Source: Desmodus rotundus (taxonomy: Eukaryota > Chordata > Mammalia > Chiroptera > Phyllostomidae). Taken from it: a stretch of 64,000 nt of DNA. Every line of letters begins with the position of its first letter. The stretch's first letter is position 1. This document shows, in pieces, positions 12,421 to 24,762 of this stretch. The notes beneath the pieces are model-generated. The model was given only the letters and a program-made list of their open reading frames with translations. It did no database searches and was not told the DNA's origin. The stretch covers positions 28,194,139-28,258,138 of the forward strand of contig NC_071388.1 of assembly GCF_022682495.2 (NCBI RefSeq), written 5' to 3'. A program made the translations under genes and the position numbers.

Positions 12421-13380
12421 TTAGAGAAGACCCATTACCACTGTCTGAGTATCAGCTTTTGAAGAAGAAAAGACTTCAGACTATCCAGACATCATACACA
12501 TCAAAACTAGATTGTATCTCTTAACATTACAAGCTTTAGTTCAATCAAATTCATCTGTTATCTGGTTCCTAGGAAAGCTGATCAGTGAGAACTTCACTTT
12601 GTGTATAACCTGTAGAAATTCTGTGGACAAACACAAGCTCTTTAATACATTTTTAAAAATGGTAGGCATGGTAAGAATCGAATACCTTTAAAATCCTTTT
12701 ATCCGGATGATTATTTTTTAGGACACAACACTAATCAACCAAATGACTAGGGTGTAGGAATTATTTTGTTAGATAATTCCCAGTCTTGTCAAATTATTTT
12801 CAGTTCCTTTTATAGTCCATTTGTCTATTTTCTCTCATATTTTCTCATTAAAGAAAAGTTTCTCAGTGTATTAAACGCAGAGTTTCCAAGTTTGAAGACT
12901 GTCATGTTTGAATTGCATCATTTGCAGCTCGATTAGCAAAATCATTGCCTTTAGAAATATTGTGCCCTGTGCCATGTGTGAGCTCTATAATGAATTAGTG
13001 ATATCTGGAAAGGCTATTGTGAAGTTTAGATAATGAACTTGCATATTTGTAATATTCAGACAAATAAGGTCATGTTTTTCAAAATTTGGAATTGCCAAAG
13101 TTTTTCTAAAGCCTCTTCACATTCTAGGGCCCAAACCAGACGATGTGGGGAATTATCATGCAATTGTTCAATCAGTGATCTTGTTTCTTATGAAAAAGTT
13201 AGAATCTGATGTCTATAATACTGGATTAGTCTAAAAAATTATCTATGTTTTTGTTGTTTAATAATTAGATAAAATAGTAGGAGAGTTTCAAAATCTTGAG
13301 ATGTACTTTGACATAAATACTGGACGACTTCATAAGTAAAAGCAAATAAAAATTTAGACTGGTCCATTAGAGAACACGAT
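12421..13380. other. unassigned AT-rich DNA
   Basis: No repeat family or gene recognised. Confidence 0.5.
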
Positions 13381-13431
13381 GGGAAGAAGGAAGGAAAAAA
13401 GGAAGAAAGGAAGAAAAGGAGGGAGGGAGGG
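13381..13431. repeat. purine-rich (GGAA)n-like tract
   Basis: About 50 bp made only of G and A in irregular GGAA/GAAA/GGGA units. Simple repeat. Confidence 0.85.
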
Positions 13432-13908
13432 ATTGCAGAGAAAACATTAATTACAAAGATCCATTGAAAACAATGGTACCAAATTCAGAAGTCAGAATAG
13501 TTCAGAATATTTCCAGGGTTAGGAACTACAGAGATTAGTGGCTAAGATTGTCTACAAATCTTAGAGTGATTGACCATCTTTATTAAATTTATCATCCTTC
13601 TTTACTGGAAGTGTGGGAGCATTATAAAGTGAGTGCCCCTTTTTAAGTTATTCTTTGTTTTTCTAATTTTTCAATAGCCAGTTTTATTTCTTTTACCTGA
13701 AAACTGAACAAATACTGGTTTACATATAGCCATTACCTGTCCTTCTTGTAGACTATTTTTATTGGTCCTATATCTCAAATTAAACTTTATCATTATTCCC
13801 TAGGGCTCTGATGTTTCCATTTATTTCAGATCAAGGTGTCTTTCCAACACAATATGAGACTGTAACTCCCTACCATGCTCCTGGTGAATTTTTGTCTTTT
13901 GTTGTTGC
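13432..13908. other. unassigned DNA, ending in a T run
   Basis: No gene recognised. It ends at a run of about 15 T (13909-13923) that separates it from the retroviral remnant. That run may be the antisense tail of a retroposed fragment or just slippage. Confidence 0.4.
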
Positions 13909-13924
13909 TTTTTTTTTTTTTTTA

Positions 13925-15240
13925 ATAAGGTGCACAATAACCAACTCAAGTGCTTTTCCCCAGAGTTCCACAGACACTCCATCCAGGGTACAGAATAAAA
14001 TCATCTTTAAATTGCACCTCAGATGTCTGCTGTAAATTCTCTGAGATTTATAGGAGAATCAAGAGAAAGTAGGATTGTGTCTTTCTCAGTAAGAGAACCT
14101 ACTTGTATGGGAACAGTGATTGAAAAGGAAAACGCAGAAGGTTGACTCAAAATACTAACAACCTGTGCTGATCTCTACCATATGGAAAGCAAGAATATCT
14201 GAGGACATTGCAGAATAAGTAACACCAGTATCTATCAGAAGAGATAAGGGTAAATTAGCATGAGGAAAAGTTATTGACACATATGACTCACAACTTTCCA
14301 CTTTAAAGTTTCCCTCAATCTGTCAGTTCTGAGCCATTTGACAATTATCTCATAGCTGAGAATTTTGTCCTTCTAGGCTTTTCTACTCTTCTTATTTTCT
14401 GTAACTCCTACATCCTGCAGTTCTTTTCTATAATCCTTCTAATATCTTTACTTCTTGAAACAGTGGCATGTGTTACCCCTTCTTCCTTTCTTGTCTTTCC
14501 CTTTTAAAAACTGACCAGAGTTAAGGATCATTCCCTTTACTAAAGAGTCCCATCTGAGCAGGCAGTCTAGCAGTCTTTTTTTCCCTTTCCCTAGATTATC
14601 CTAAAACTAAGTGTCTGATGCCAGCATTAGGGTAATTTCTCTCCTTGCCATTCTTCCATCCTACCTTGGGTTTGGGTAGTCTGCAGGAGAACCCAGACAA
14701 AGATTGAAAAGATTAGAGCATGATTTTGATGTGTCCCGAGGTCCATGCCAGTGACTTCTGAGCTGCAACTAACTGCTAATGGAAATCAGTGGGGAACTCC
14801 CTCATCTTCTCAGTACACCAGTGCATCTTCTCCTAGCTTACCTTTACTGAAAAGGCTTCAAGTAGTGTCAGTAGCAACAACCCCTTTGGATGGGTTTCTA
14901 ATGTCCTTAGTTTTCCCACAGCTATGGGAGGTGGTGATAGTCAGCTTTCCTTAGTCACAGTATCCCTCAATGTCATGATCTTGTGGACCTTAATGTACTT
15001 CCTTCATCAAAAGAGCATAATCGGCAGGTAGTTGAATTCCATGCAGTAGCCATCTCCATGCCTGGGGGCTGTAAACTGGAAATGCGCTTTGGAGTAATTC
15101 TGCAAAGGGAAAAGAAGCATTTAAATGACTACTATTAATTGGTGAGAAAGGCAGGTGGATAACTCCAAAACCTGGGCAGCTCCTCAGTGGCACAAGCTTT
15201 GATGATCCAAATCTGAAAGGCTGATTTTATAGCCAAAAGC
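13925..15240 (-). pseudogene. decayed endogenous retrovirus internal region (gag/pro remnant)
   Basis: Read on the minus strand, downstream of the primer-site-like sequence at 15241-15261, this stretch ends in a recognisable retroviral aspartic protease segment. The Asp-Thr-Gly active-site triad is encoded at the complement of 14224-14232, with hydrophobic residues before it and a Ser/Tyr-rich turn after it, as in class I (gammaretrovirus-like) ERVs. The protein similarity continues to about 13930. Only about 1 kb lies between primer site and protease, too short for a full leader plus gag, so gag is deleted or truncated. No intact frame remains, and the reading phase shifts. No pol or env was found further left. 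Class is inferred from the protease motif; exact family unknown. Confidence 0.55.
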
Positions 15241-15261
15241 AGGTTGATTTGCCTGCTGCTA
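15241..15261 (-). other. retroviral primer-binding-site-like sequence
   Basis: The minus strand reads 'tagcagcaggcaaatcaacc' immediately after an LTR end in CA. It resembles the two other LTR-adjacent sites in this window and, more loosely, the complement of a leucine tRNA 3' end (which begins TGG and contains GGCAGCGG and TTCGAACC). The first base pair is changed (TAG instead of TGG). Confidence 0.45.
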
Positions 15262-15790
15262 TGAAAGCCCATACTTGAGAGGCAGGTGCTGATGTAAAAG
15301 AAAGCGGTTTATTTTCAGGTGCCAACCATCTGGAAGATAGGGGACATGTCTCAAAGCCCATGTCCTGGGAAGATGGGGGCCTCAGGTCTTAAAGTTTATC
15401 TCCACTTCCCAGTGGAGGCAGAAACTTTTATAAGGGAGAGAGAACAGAACAAAGAGATCAAGGAAGGTGGTTAAAAAGTTTCCACCTGTAGATAAACACA
15501 GTCCATTCTGATGAGGCAAGTGATGGTTCGGTGTACATCATCCTGGTTTAGCCATCCTGGCTTCTCATCATCCTGGCTTCATGGATGAAAGTCTGCAAAT
15601 CTCCCAGAGCTGGGATGCCTGAAGATCAGAGTCTATATCTTTTGAGTAGTTAGTTCCTAGGATTCTTAAACAAACCTGTTGTTGGTCTACAAGCTACATA
15701 TTTGTCGGAGTCAGCACTTACAGAAACTATGTCAAAAGAATGGTGGAGTGGGTTACAATTTCCCACCATTATAATTTCCACAGTTACAAT
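15262..15790 (-). mobile_element. LTR of the minus-strand endogenous retrovirus
   Basis: On the plus strand it begins TG (15262) next to the primer site; on the minus strand this is the CA 3' end of the LTR. AATAAA (complement of 15308-15313) lies about 50 bp before that end, a normal position for the polyadenylation signal. The upstream (right) boundary is uncertain: 'ttacaattt(t)cca'-type direct repeats at 15756-15800 obscure it. Short repeats 'catcctggctt' occur at about 15550-15585. LTR identity is inferred from position and signals. Confidence 0.55.
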
Positions 15791-16248
15791 TTTCCATGCA
15801 TGAGCCAAGAAAAATGCAAATTAATAACACTCTTGTTGTCTTTCCCTTATTCGTCAGCTTAATACTTTGTTTATTTGCCTTATTTCAGCTACCCCCCCCC
15901 CCATCCTGTTACCTTCTTATGAGGACACAGCCTTTACCCAAATTTTCAATCACTCCATGATCAGGTTCCTTCGTCATGCCTGCTTCCTCACTACAAATTG
16001 TATGAATGATAAGAGACTCCTGGAGGTGAAATATGGGCCAAGATGTGAAGCAGATTCAGGGTTAATCTACCGGGCACATATGCCAACATATCTTCAAGCA
16101 GAGCAGGTAATTCATTACCAGCTAAAGAAGTTGTGTTCTCACCTATCTTTGAGGGGGGATATTTATGTGAATTCATACAAATTAAGAGAACTGTCCTTAG
16201 TCTATTGTAAGACTGGATTTTCATATACCCATTCCAAATGTGATAGAA
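15791..16248. other. unassigned DNA with a 13-C run
   Basis: A C homopolymer of about 13 nt starts near 15890. A plus frame of 154 codons crosses it, but I see no domain and part of the frame is L1 DNA, so it is not called a gene. Confidence 0.4.
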
Positions 16249-16329
16249 AGATAATAGCTTATTTTTTAAACATTTTTTATTGTAGTTCAAGTAGTTTTCT
16301 GTCTCTCCCCCGCCTCCCAGATAATAGCT
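16249..16329 (-). mobile_element. 59-bp L1 insertion with perfect 11-bp target duplication
   Basis: The segment 16260-16318 is an antisense L1 3' tip: T-rich tail, 'ttttttattgtagttcaag', then the C-rich complement of the G-rich 3' UTR. It is bounded by identical 'agataatagct' at 16249-16259 and 16319-16329. The perfect duplication and the tail next to one copy show target-primed retrotransposition truncated after a few tens of bases. Confidence 0.9.
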
Positions 16330-17515
16330 GATAAGCTTATTAAGAGCCCAACCAGCAGGCAACCTTCCTTGCTTCCCATATTTTCAAACAATCAATGATC
16401 CTAATTGGATTTTACAGCTTTACTTCCTATGGTTTTTTTTTTCTTTTAATGGTAAAATCTTGACTTTAGAGAGGGTGGTTCATCTGCCTGGTATTCCAAA
16501 AGATTAGAGAGACAAAAGGAAGGCTTTTTTAAAATATAATTTAGGGTTTTACTTGACTGTTTTGTGGACACTAATTATCATCCAGTTCATTCAATTTAGA
16601 AACTAGTATAAAACCTCTCCAAAAATGTAGAATTCAAAAAGAAACTGATTTTATTATTGAGTAAGCATTTAACCAGAATGTAATGCTCATCATATTCAAT
16701 TGAAAGGAAATTGCCAAGACAGAAAGAAATCGCAGCCTTTTACAAGCCAAGCAGATCCCACCCATTACATCCATGTTTTCAAGATAAACAACAACTAGTC
16801 TTTCAAGTAATAGGACTTGACAGTACCATTTGTCACACTTACATGCTAAATTCACTTGGTAATTGGCATGAACATTGGCATTAGCTAATTGACTTGATGT
16901 TTTTTACAATGCTGACATCTTGTATAGGGCCACAGGGAGTGAGGCAAATGATTTTGGACTTTAGCATGGAGTTGGTGTTCATCTAGTCAGGAGCAAAGGA
17001 TATTTAAGATTTATTGTTACTACGGTTACCCTCAGTGCTCCGCAGACATATACTTCCTTTAATAGCATAGTGTGTTTAGGATGGGGGTTACTGAGCTAGA
17101 AGCTCTTTCCTCAATGTCTGCTCCACCCTTGGCATTTAGTCTTCTCTTTGCACGGTACCTCAAAGAAAATATCTGGTTCTTTTAGTGCTTCCTGCTGTAT
17201 TTGATGGTTATTTTGACACAAAGCATGTGCACTTTCTGCTGAGCCTACTTGGATTAAGCTTGGATTTTAGAAAGACACTGTGACCCTGAATATAGGATAC
17301 ATGGCCGTCATCATTATCTTGTTCTACTTCAGCTATAATGCTGGGCTTAGCATGTATTTCTTCTCACAGAATGAACAGAAAGGTTTTTTCAGTCTTTCTC
17401 CAACTGTAATGGATTTTCATCAGTGCCATAAGGACAACAATTTTTGTGAAAGGGGAAAAAAAACTGTTGACTTCTCCCTTTCATCTTATGGCTTGCTTTC
17501 TTTTCTTTCTTTCTT
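16330..17515. other. unassigned DNA
   Basis: No gene or repeat recognised. The T-rich stretch 17500-17523 includes the left target duplication of the next L1. Confidence 0.45.
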
Positions 17516-18649
17516 TTTTTTTTGACTTTATTATTTTTTCTAATTAATTTATTTTTATTCAGTTACAATTGTCTGCATTTTCTCCCCTTCCCTCCCCCCC
17601 ACCCCAGCCAGTCCCACCTCCCTCCCCCACCTCTACCCTCCCCCTTGATTTTGTCCTTGTGTCCTTTATAGTAGCTCCTATAGACCCCTCTCCCCACTCT
17701 CCCCTCCCCACTCCCCTGTGGCCATTGTTACAATGTTCTTAATTTCAATGTCTCTGGTTATATTTTGTTTGCTTTTTTCTTCTATTGATTATGTTCCAGT
17801 TAAAGGTGAGATCATATGGTATTTGTCCCTCACTGCCTGGCTTATTTCAATTAGCATAATTCTCTCCAGTTCCATCCATACCATTGCAAAGGGTATAAGT
17901 TCCTTCTTTCTCTCTGCTGCATAGAATTCCATTGTGTAAATGTATCATCATTTTTTGATCCATTCATTTGATGATGGGCACTTAGGTTGCTTCCAGTACT
18001 TGGCTATTGTAAATTTTGCTGCTATGAACATTGGGGTGCACAGGTTCTTTTGGATTGGCGTTTCAGGGTTCTTAGGGTATAATGCCAGCAGCGGAATTGC
18101 TGGGTCAAAGGGCAGTTCCATTTTTAGTTTTCTGAGGAAATTCCATACTGTTTTCCACAGTGGCCTCACCAGTCTGCATTCCCACCAACAGTGCACTAGG
18201 GTTCCCTTTTCTCCGCATCCTCTCCAACATTTGTTTGTTGATTTGTTTATGTTGGCCACTCTAACTGGTGTGAGATGATACCTCATTGTGGTTTTAATTT
18301 GCATCTCTCTGATGGCTAGTGATGCTGAGCATCTTTTCATATGTCTCTGGGCCCTCTGTATGTCTTCCTTGGAGAAGTGTCTGTTCAAGTCCTTTGCCCA
18401 TTTTTTAATTGGGTTGTTTGTCTTCCTGGAGTAGAGTCATGTGAGTTCTTTATATATTTTGGAGATCAGGCCCTTGTCTGAGGTATCATTGTCAAATATG
18501 TTTTCCCATACTGTTGGTTCTCTTTGTAATTTGGTGCTGTTTTCTTTAGCCATGCAGAAGCTTTTTATTTTGATGAGGTCCCATTTGCCTATTCTTTCCT
18601 TTATGTCCCTTGCTTTAGGGGATGTGTCTATGTGTTTTTTTTAACTTTA
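17516..18649 (-). mobile_element. 5'-truncated L1, antisense, with target duplication
   Basis: About 1.1 kb of antisense L1 (17531-18634): T-rich tail, C-rich complement of the G-rich 3' UTR, then the ORF2 C-terminal region, truncated at 'ggatgtgtctatgtg'. The flanks are eight T plus 'gacttta' at 17516-17530 and eight T plus 'aacttta' at 18635-18649, a 15-bp duplication with one mismatch. This is the best preserved L1 in the window, so probably fairly young, but it lacks ORF1, the endonuclease and the reverse transcriptase and cannot move itself. Confidence 0.93.
17948..18436 (-). pseudogene. L1 ORF2 C-terminal fragment
   Basis: The minus-strand frame is open for about 163 codons. It gives the conserved L1 ORF2 tail: a '[15 protein letters not shown]' stretch, then '[15 protein letters not shown]', the cysteine-containing 'CWWECR' segment and '[19 protein letters not shown]'. 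An in-frame stop lies at 18437-18439 and the element is truncated at 18634. It therefore encodes only the region after the reverse transcriptase, including the Cys-rich segment, and is not expected to be functional. Confidence 0.9.
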
Positions 18650-21600
18650 AATCTTGTATTATAAAACAGTACTTTCATAAAAGTGATCATCAGTGCATTG
18701 AATAAATGCTTTTCCAAATTTATAAAAACTCCAAAGCCATTGTTTTAGAATCCAAAAGAAAAGCTTAAAAATACGGAGTGAAAATAATCTACAGTTGCTC
18801 TTCACATTGCAAAAGAACCTATGACTTGTTTTTCAACAGTAGAAATAAAGAAGACCGGCCCAGAAGCAGCACTGTTTCCAGTTTGGCACCGGGAGAAAAA
18901 CTTTCTCAGCATTCTCCTTAACCACAATTCTTATAACAGATTTATTATTTTTTTATTGAAGAATATTCATATTTTTGATTTGAGGAAAATCATGACACAT
19001 ATAGCATTGCAATTTGAAGGTTTCATCACAGTCCATGGATATTTTTGAGAAAAAGAAATTTCATGACACTATAATCATTTTATATGATAGGAGATGTACC
19101 CAAACATTTCTGAAGTTTGTCTGTTGCTCAGCAATAATTCCACTCAAGCATTGCGTTTCATTTATATAACCACTTATATACCCAGAGTCTTATTCAGCGT
19201 CTAGAAGTAAACTATTGTTTGTATCATCACTGGAATTTCTATGAGTCATTTTGATCTAACACTTTATTTGCTGCCAAAAATCCCCTTCCTTATTTTAATT
19301 CAGTTTCCTGCCTTTGGTGCTTATTATAAAATATCCTCTCATTTTCTCTCCCTCTCATGAAACAGCTTTCATTAACTAGAAGTATATACTTAACAGCAAT
19401 TATGTTTTATTCATTTCTTAGAGAAACTCAATTTAAATATCATTATAATTTATAATTATATTCTTCTTCTACATGATGAATATACCCTCAGGACTTGTTG
19501 ATCTATCCTACACCATCTGACATTATTGGATGTCTCATTACATATTAAATAAGACTAATTTCATTAAATATATTAGCATGATAGGCAATATCTGATACTA
19601 TGAATCATAAGATATTTCTTAGTGGTTATTTTTAATAGTAGGCATGAGTATAATTTAATTATGTAAATGCACATTACTAACAAATATCTAACTTGATAAA
19701 ATGTAATGCATAAAACATCTGTAATATTAAATGTTGTTAGAATTGTGCCTCAAAATAATGTGATCACCATTCAGGGTGAATACACATTTGAGAGAATTGA
19801 GTTTCAGAGAGAAATACAATTATGAGTAAAATACATTAGTGGAAAAGATTGTAACAAAATTCAAAATTACTTGCTAAAATATGTAAACCAACATAGTTCA
19901 ACTGCTGTTTTCACTTGCAATTCTTAATTAATGTATATAGAAATTATAAGAAGTGTCAGCACTACATCCTTATTTATAAACAATTGCTTTCTTTCTGCTG
20001 CAAATGTCACCAGCTACAATATAAGTATCTGGAATTATCAGAAATGATGTCATCTGTTCTTATTTGAAAAGGTATTATTTCCTTTTGTTGTCAGTAGGTA
20101 GCCCTTCTTGTTTTTTCTCTACCATTTGTTCCCCTGATATTTCATAAATGTTAATAAGACTTCTGAGAAAGTGTACTATTAATATGCACACAGACACATA
20201 TGCTAACAACAATGAAAGACATAATAATTGATGAATGGTATTTTGAGAATGATGTAAATAGTATAGGTATTAATTTAGTGCAAATGTTTTGGTTGCTACC
20301 ACATATGATGTCATGTTAGACAGTGAACAAACATGAAAACTAGAAGGGTATTTCAAGGATTTTAGAATTCAATGAGGTCATAAACATTTTTTTTCTAGGA
20401 GGAAACTCTGAAATATCATGAAATTAAACTCAATTAAGAGGTTAGTTTACTATTTATTCTTATTTTTAATGTTTGTTCTGAATTCAAGATTACTAATCTA
20501 AACATTTCTAACAAAATAAAATCCAAGTTAATCAACAAGAACTTCACTAAGAGAATGTGGCTTTCATCTATCATAGGCTTAAATATCAATATTGGCTATC
20601 ACTTTTTCAAATATTTTCCTTGAGGCACAAAATCCTTGAACTCTCAGTAATAAAACAAATATTTTAAAGCTGACTGATGACTTAACTGGATTTTACTCAC
20701 TGTCTCACACTTGATTTTAGAGAGTTATATATAATTCAGGAGGTTACATGTGAATATCTGGACAATGGAAAACATCAGCCACAGGGCAGACATACATAAA
20801 ACTGTAAGAAGATAACTGGGGCTAACTGGGGGAAGACATACACTTTAACCATATTATTTGTGTGAAGCTTTTACTCTTCTATCTATGATACATGACATAT
20901 TATGTCAAAAAGGAAAATAAATGACTTTTCTAAGGTAGTAAGACATAAATTCTGAAACAAAACAAAGTTCTTAACTTTGGCTGAGAATCTGAATATAGGA
21001 TCCCCTTGTTAAATATATGTTAATAATTCTCAAAATTGAGAATTTTCAAACACTGAGTATTTAAGGGTAAAGAAGGGTGGCATTTGTTAACTTTGTTTCT
21101 TTAAAATGGACTGCCATTATTCACCTGCACTGTTGTACTCAGCAACCTTGGCTAGGTCTTGACGAGTCATCTGTATTTTTGTCTAAACTTTCATTTATGC
21201 AATTCATCAATCTATAACTCCACCATTGCTTCAGTTGTGCTTGACATTGTATAGATTCTGACCTAATATTTATATCCTGGACCCTTTTTGAAATTCCCCC
21301 TGTGCTGTATCAGTCTTTGAAAAATATATGTCACAGAAAAAAATAGCTGAGTCATTTACCTACACTCCTCATGTGGGAAGTACATTGGGACTAAAATGAA
21401 AATATTTTATCCCAGCCACTAATTTGTTACTTAGGAGCTGTAGGAACTGACACCAAATAAACTCCTGAATTTTAGTTCCATCCTTAGCAAATTGAGATTA
21501 ACAATGTATTTTTCAAAATAACCTGCCACATTGTCAACATAAATATAACTCTATTTTTTGCAAATATAAAAAGCCTGGCTCACCCACAGGACCAAATCAG

Positions 21601-22189
21601 TCAATGGTAAACTGACATGAAGCCACTTAAAAAACTAATAAAAAATTCCATCATCAGGAAGTTTTTCTCTATTTTTTGGTTCTTTTTCATAATATAGGAA
21701 ATACTTCTATATAATTGACTTAATTTTTAAAAATAAATCATTGTAATGTATAGATTAAGATTTTTTTAATAAATAAAAGTATTTGCTTATTCATAGTCCA
21801 CCTATTTCCAAAAAGCAAATTAGTGGATGTGTCATAAAAATATAATGCAACAAGATCAGGTGCTATTAATAAAACATAAATATAATTTGTAAAAAAGGAG
21901 AAAAAGAAATATAGGGTATTTTGAGAGGAAAAGAGTACAATAGCCAAGTACAAATTATCTCTGAGTTGTATGGCAGAGGGATATCACCAGGAAGTCTTGG
22001 GCTCCATTTTTAAATTGCATATGAGAGACTAGTCGGTAAATTAAAAAAAAATCATATGCATGTTAATTATTTGTTTTTAATTCCTTGGGATTTCAGTTCC
22101 CCATAGTAAGATGCTCAGTGCCAGGACAGAGTCACTGGTTTGGGAAGTCGCCAGCAGTTTGCACAAGGGAAAGCTCACGAGAGACTAGC
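18650..22189. other. 3.5 kb of AT-rich DNA, no feature recognised
   Basis: Uniformly AT-rich. The few short frames (75 codons or fewer) show no domain, and I recognise no repeat family. Confidence 0.5.
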
Positions 22190-22360
22190 ACACAGTGGCT
22201 TTGCAGGCAGACCAGCAGGCTGGAAAGCTGACTCTGCCCCTTCCTTACCTCTACAACCTTGGGAACTTACTACTGTGTCTATGCCTCTGCTTCGGCACCT
22301 GCAAAGGTCCTCAGAAAGCCTACCTTATAGTCCTGGATCAATTTCAGTGTTGGCTTTTTT
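22190..22360 (+). repeat. MIR SINE
   Basis: Clear MIR order on the plus strand: 'gactctgccccttccttac', 'accttgggaacttacta', 'tatgcctctgcttcggcacc', 'tgcaaa', then 'cctaccttatag'. These match the MIR body from the 'ggctctgccacttactag' block to the 'cctacctcatagg' block. The frame at 22140-22367 is within it and is not a gene. Confidence 0.8.
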
Positions 22361-23359
22361 AAATTAAGTGATAGTACCATGAAACTTTTCTTTTAGAAAA
22401 GTCACTATACATACCTTAGTAAAACAAATGTGTACTGATTACCCACATACTGTTGGGAAAAACTGTGAAGTCATTTTAAATCTGGGTGCAGGTGCACACA
22501 GCTAGTTATAGTGGTATAAGATGCATGTATCATTCTGATTACAATTTCAAAAAAGAGAGACAATTTTCTTACTATAAAGTAATCAGTGTGAATGTGTGTG
22601 TGTAGGCAATAGTGAGGAGTGCCTCCCCACCTCCTCCCTCCACTTCTGCTCCTGCACATGCAGTTTTTTAAAAAGTGCATGATTGAGGCCATACTTACTG
22701 AAAAATTTGCTGTGGATGAAAGGATTGCCTTATTTGAACCATAATGTGTATTATTAGATGTTATCCCAGGAAACCAAAATATAGGAGCGAATATGAGAGA
22801 GAGAATCTTAAGAGGACTTGAGCCAGTTCTCGGGGGAGCTGCCATACTAAAAGTAAGCAGTATATTGATCTAGACCAGAACGTCTGAGCTATAAATGCAA
22901 ATTTAAATCACCTTATGTTTTTAAATATCAGTTTCTTAACCGTACTGCCAATTATTTGGATTTAATTGGTATAGATTTGCATAGGGATATTGCTATTTTT
23001 CAAAAGCTGGGGTAAACTTGATGACTACTTCCTTGGACAACTCAGACTGGTGAGGATAAAAGCAGCAAAAACTGATTCAAGAACAACTTTTTTTTATCAC
23101 TTTTTATTTTCAGCAACAGAAACCTACATTTATCACATTGGAGTGAGTAAGCAAATACCAGAGATCCTTGAGAATATCTGGTGAAAATAATTCCAAAAGA
23201 ATAATTCTCAAAATAGTGCCAATGATGCAGTACCTTATTTACTATTTCAAAGTGGTTGAGTAGGAAATATCAGACACATATGTCTATATTATATTGTTTG
23301 CAAGACCAGAATTATATTTTTGTCTGAGTTAGGTGAATAATGGCTTAGTTTTTTATATG
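22361..23359. other. unassigned DNA
   Basis: No gene recognised. The 124-codon minus frame at 22471-22845 has no recognisable domain. Confidence 0.45.
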
Positions 23360-23487
23360 CAGGGTGAGGCAAACGAAGACTTACAGTTGTGAGCACAAGA
23401 AACATGGTTTATTCTTAGATTATTATGTATTAATTACTGTATTATTTTCCATACAAACAACTGTGTAACTACTTTTGCCTCACCCTG
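23360..23487. mobile_element. 128-bp MITE with 31-bp terminal inverted repeats
   Basis: The ends 'cagggtgaggcaaacg' (23360 on) and the complement of 'cttttgcctcaccctg' (to 23487) form terminal inverted repeats matching at about 25 of 31 positions, both continuing to 'acagttgt'. The 66-bp centre is AT-rich and noncoding. 'CAGGGTG' termini in a TA-rich context suggest a nonautonomous Tc1/mariner-type element, but the superfamily is an inference and the target duplication is unclear. Confidence 0.8.
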
Positions 23488-24689
23488 TGCATGTATATAT
23501 TAAAAATCACAAATACTTACTAAAATAACTTCTTTCAGACTGTTTTTATATTGATTTAAAAATAGAAATATATTTCTAATTATCCTAAAACTTTTACCTT
23601 GATAAACAATACAAAACATGAAATAATGTTCTTGGTTAATGATGATAAATATCCAATGTAAAGTATAGAATATGTTATAAAACTTGATAGATAGATGATC
23701 ATATCAAATTCACCTTTAAATCATTTAAGGACTTAGATATATACCCAGTTTCAAAGGGTTTTTGACATAGAACACTGACTATGTTTTCTCTCCTATAAAG
23801 TGAGTAGGCTTAGGTAGGACCCAATGATAAAGCCATGTTACGTAGGTCGTATCGAAAGAAAAGGAGCAATTAACACCAACAGCAAGGGAAGAATTCTCTC
23901 AGAGGTAAATATTGCAGAAGATTTATATGTATTGAAATTCTAACCATCAGAAAAATTACTTTTAAAAAGAAAACATAACTTAGGCCTTTGTATGGACTGT
24001 TATAGAAAAAGAGCTACAAAGTATGAATATACAGTATGTAAAATTGTATCTTTGATATCTTTTAATATTGTGTTTACCACAGATAGTCAATCCAATTTTG
24101 GGTTCAGTCTTCAATTCTTCAAACACCCAATAAATGCTAAATAAATAAATAAACAAATAAAAACAAGTGGTAAATTTACTTGCTTTATCTAGTCACTTCT
24201 CATAGTAATCACCAAACATCAGTTCTGTAATTCAATATAAATCATTTTTTAGTAAATCATCAGAAAAAATAAATGTATAATAAGGTATTGAACTTTGTTT
24301 AAATTTGATGCAACCAAATATGTATATTTTGGTTTCCTCTCAATAACTTCAACAATAGTGTTTTGACATTTTGTTACTTGAATAATATCGCGGAGACCTT
24401 CTGATGGAAGAGGGAAAAATCTTAAAGACATCATTCTCCACTCTGACTCAATACCCGGTTCCTGCATAGCTCTTCTTTTTCATCTAGCCCTCCTGAGGCC
24501 TTTGTTCTTAGGTCCCTCAGCAGTGCAATAACCACTGACCCACCTGCCCTGGGCCAGGTGCACTGTTTTAGGAAGAAATAGTAGAAGGAGACGTTTCCTC
24601 CAGTTTTACAGTCTTGCTGCTTATAACATTATAATAAGTGATGAAAGGTTTCACTCTCATTTTTTGGCCTGCTGCCCTGACAAATAGTG
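23488..24689. other. unassigned AT-rich DNA
   Basis: No gene or repeat recognised. A short AAAT-type run lies near 24139-24162. Confidence 0.45.
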
Positions 24690-24762
24690 CTCTCTCTCGC
24701 TCGCTCTCTCTCTCTCCTCTCTCTTCTTTTCCCTCTTTCTCTCTCCTTCTCTCTTTCCCAGC
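24690..24762. repeat. CT-rich polypyrimidine tract
   Basis: About 73 bp of C and T in irregular CT/TCTT units with only two G interruptions. The minus-strand frame through it encodes Arg/Glu low complexity and is not a gene. Confidence 0.9.

Noticed and set aside
15867..16331. 154-codon plus-strand frame
   Set aside because: It crosses a C homopolymer, and its 3' part is the 59-bp L1 insertion plus duplicated target. No domain or homologue recognised.
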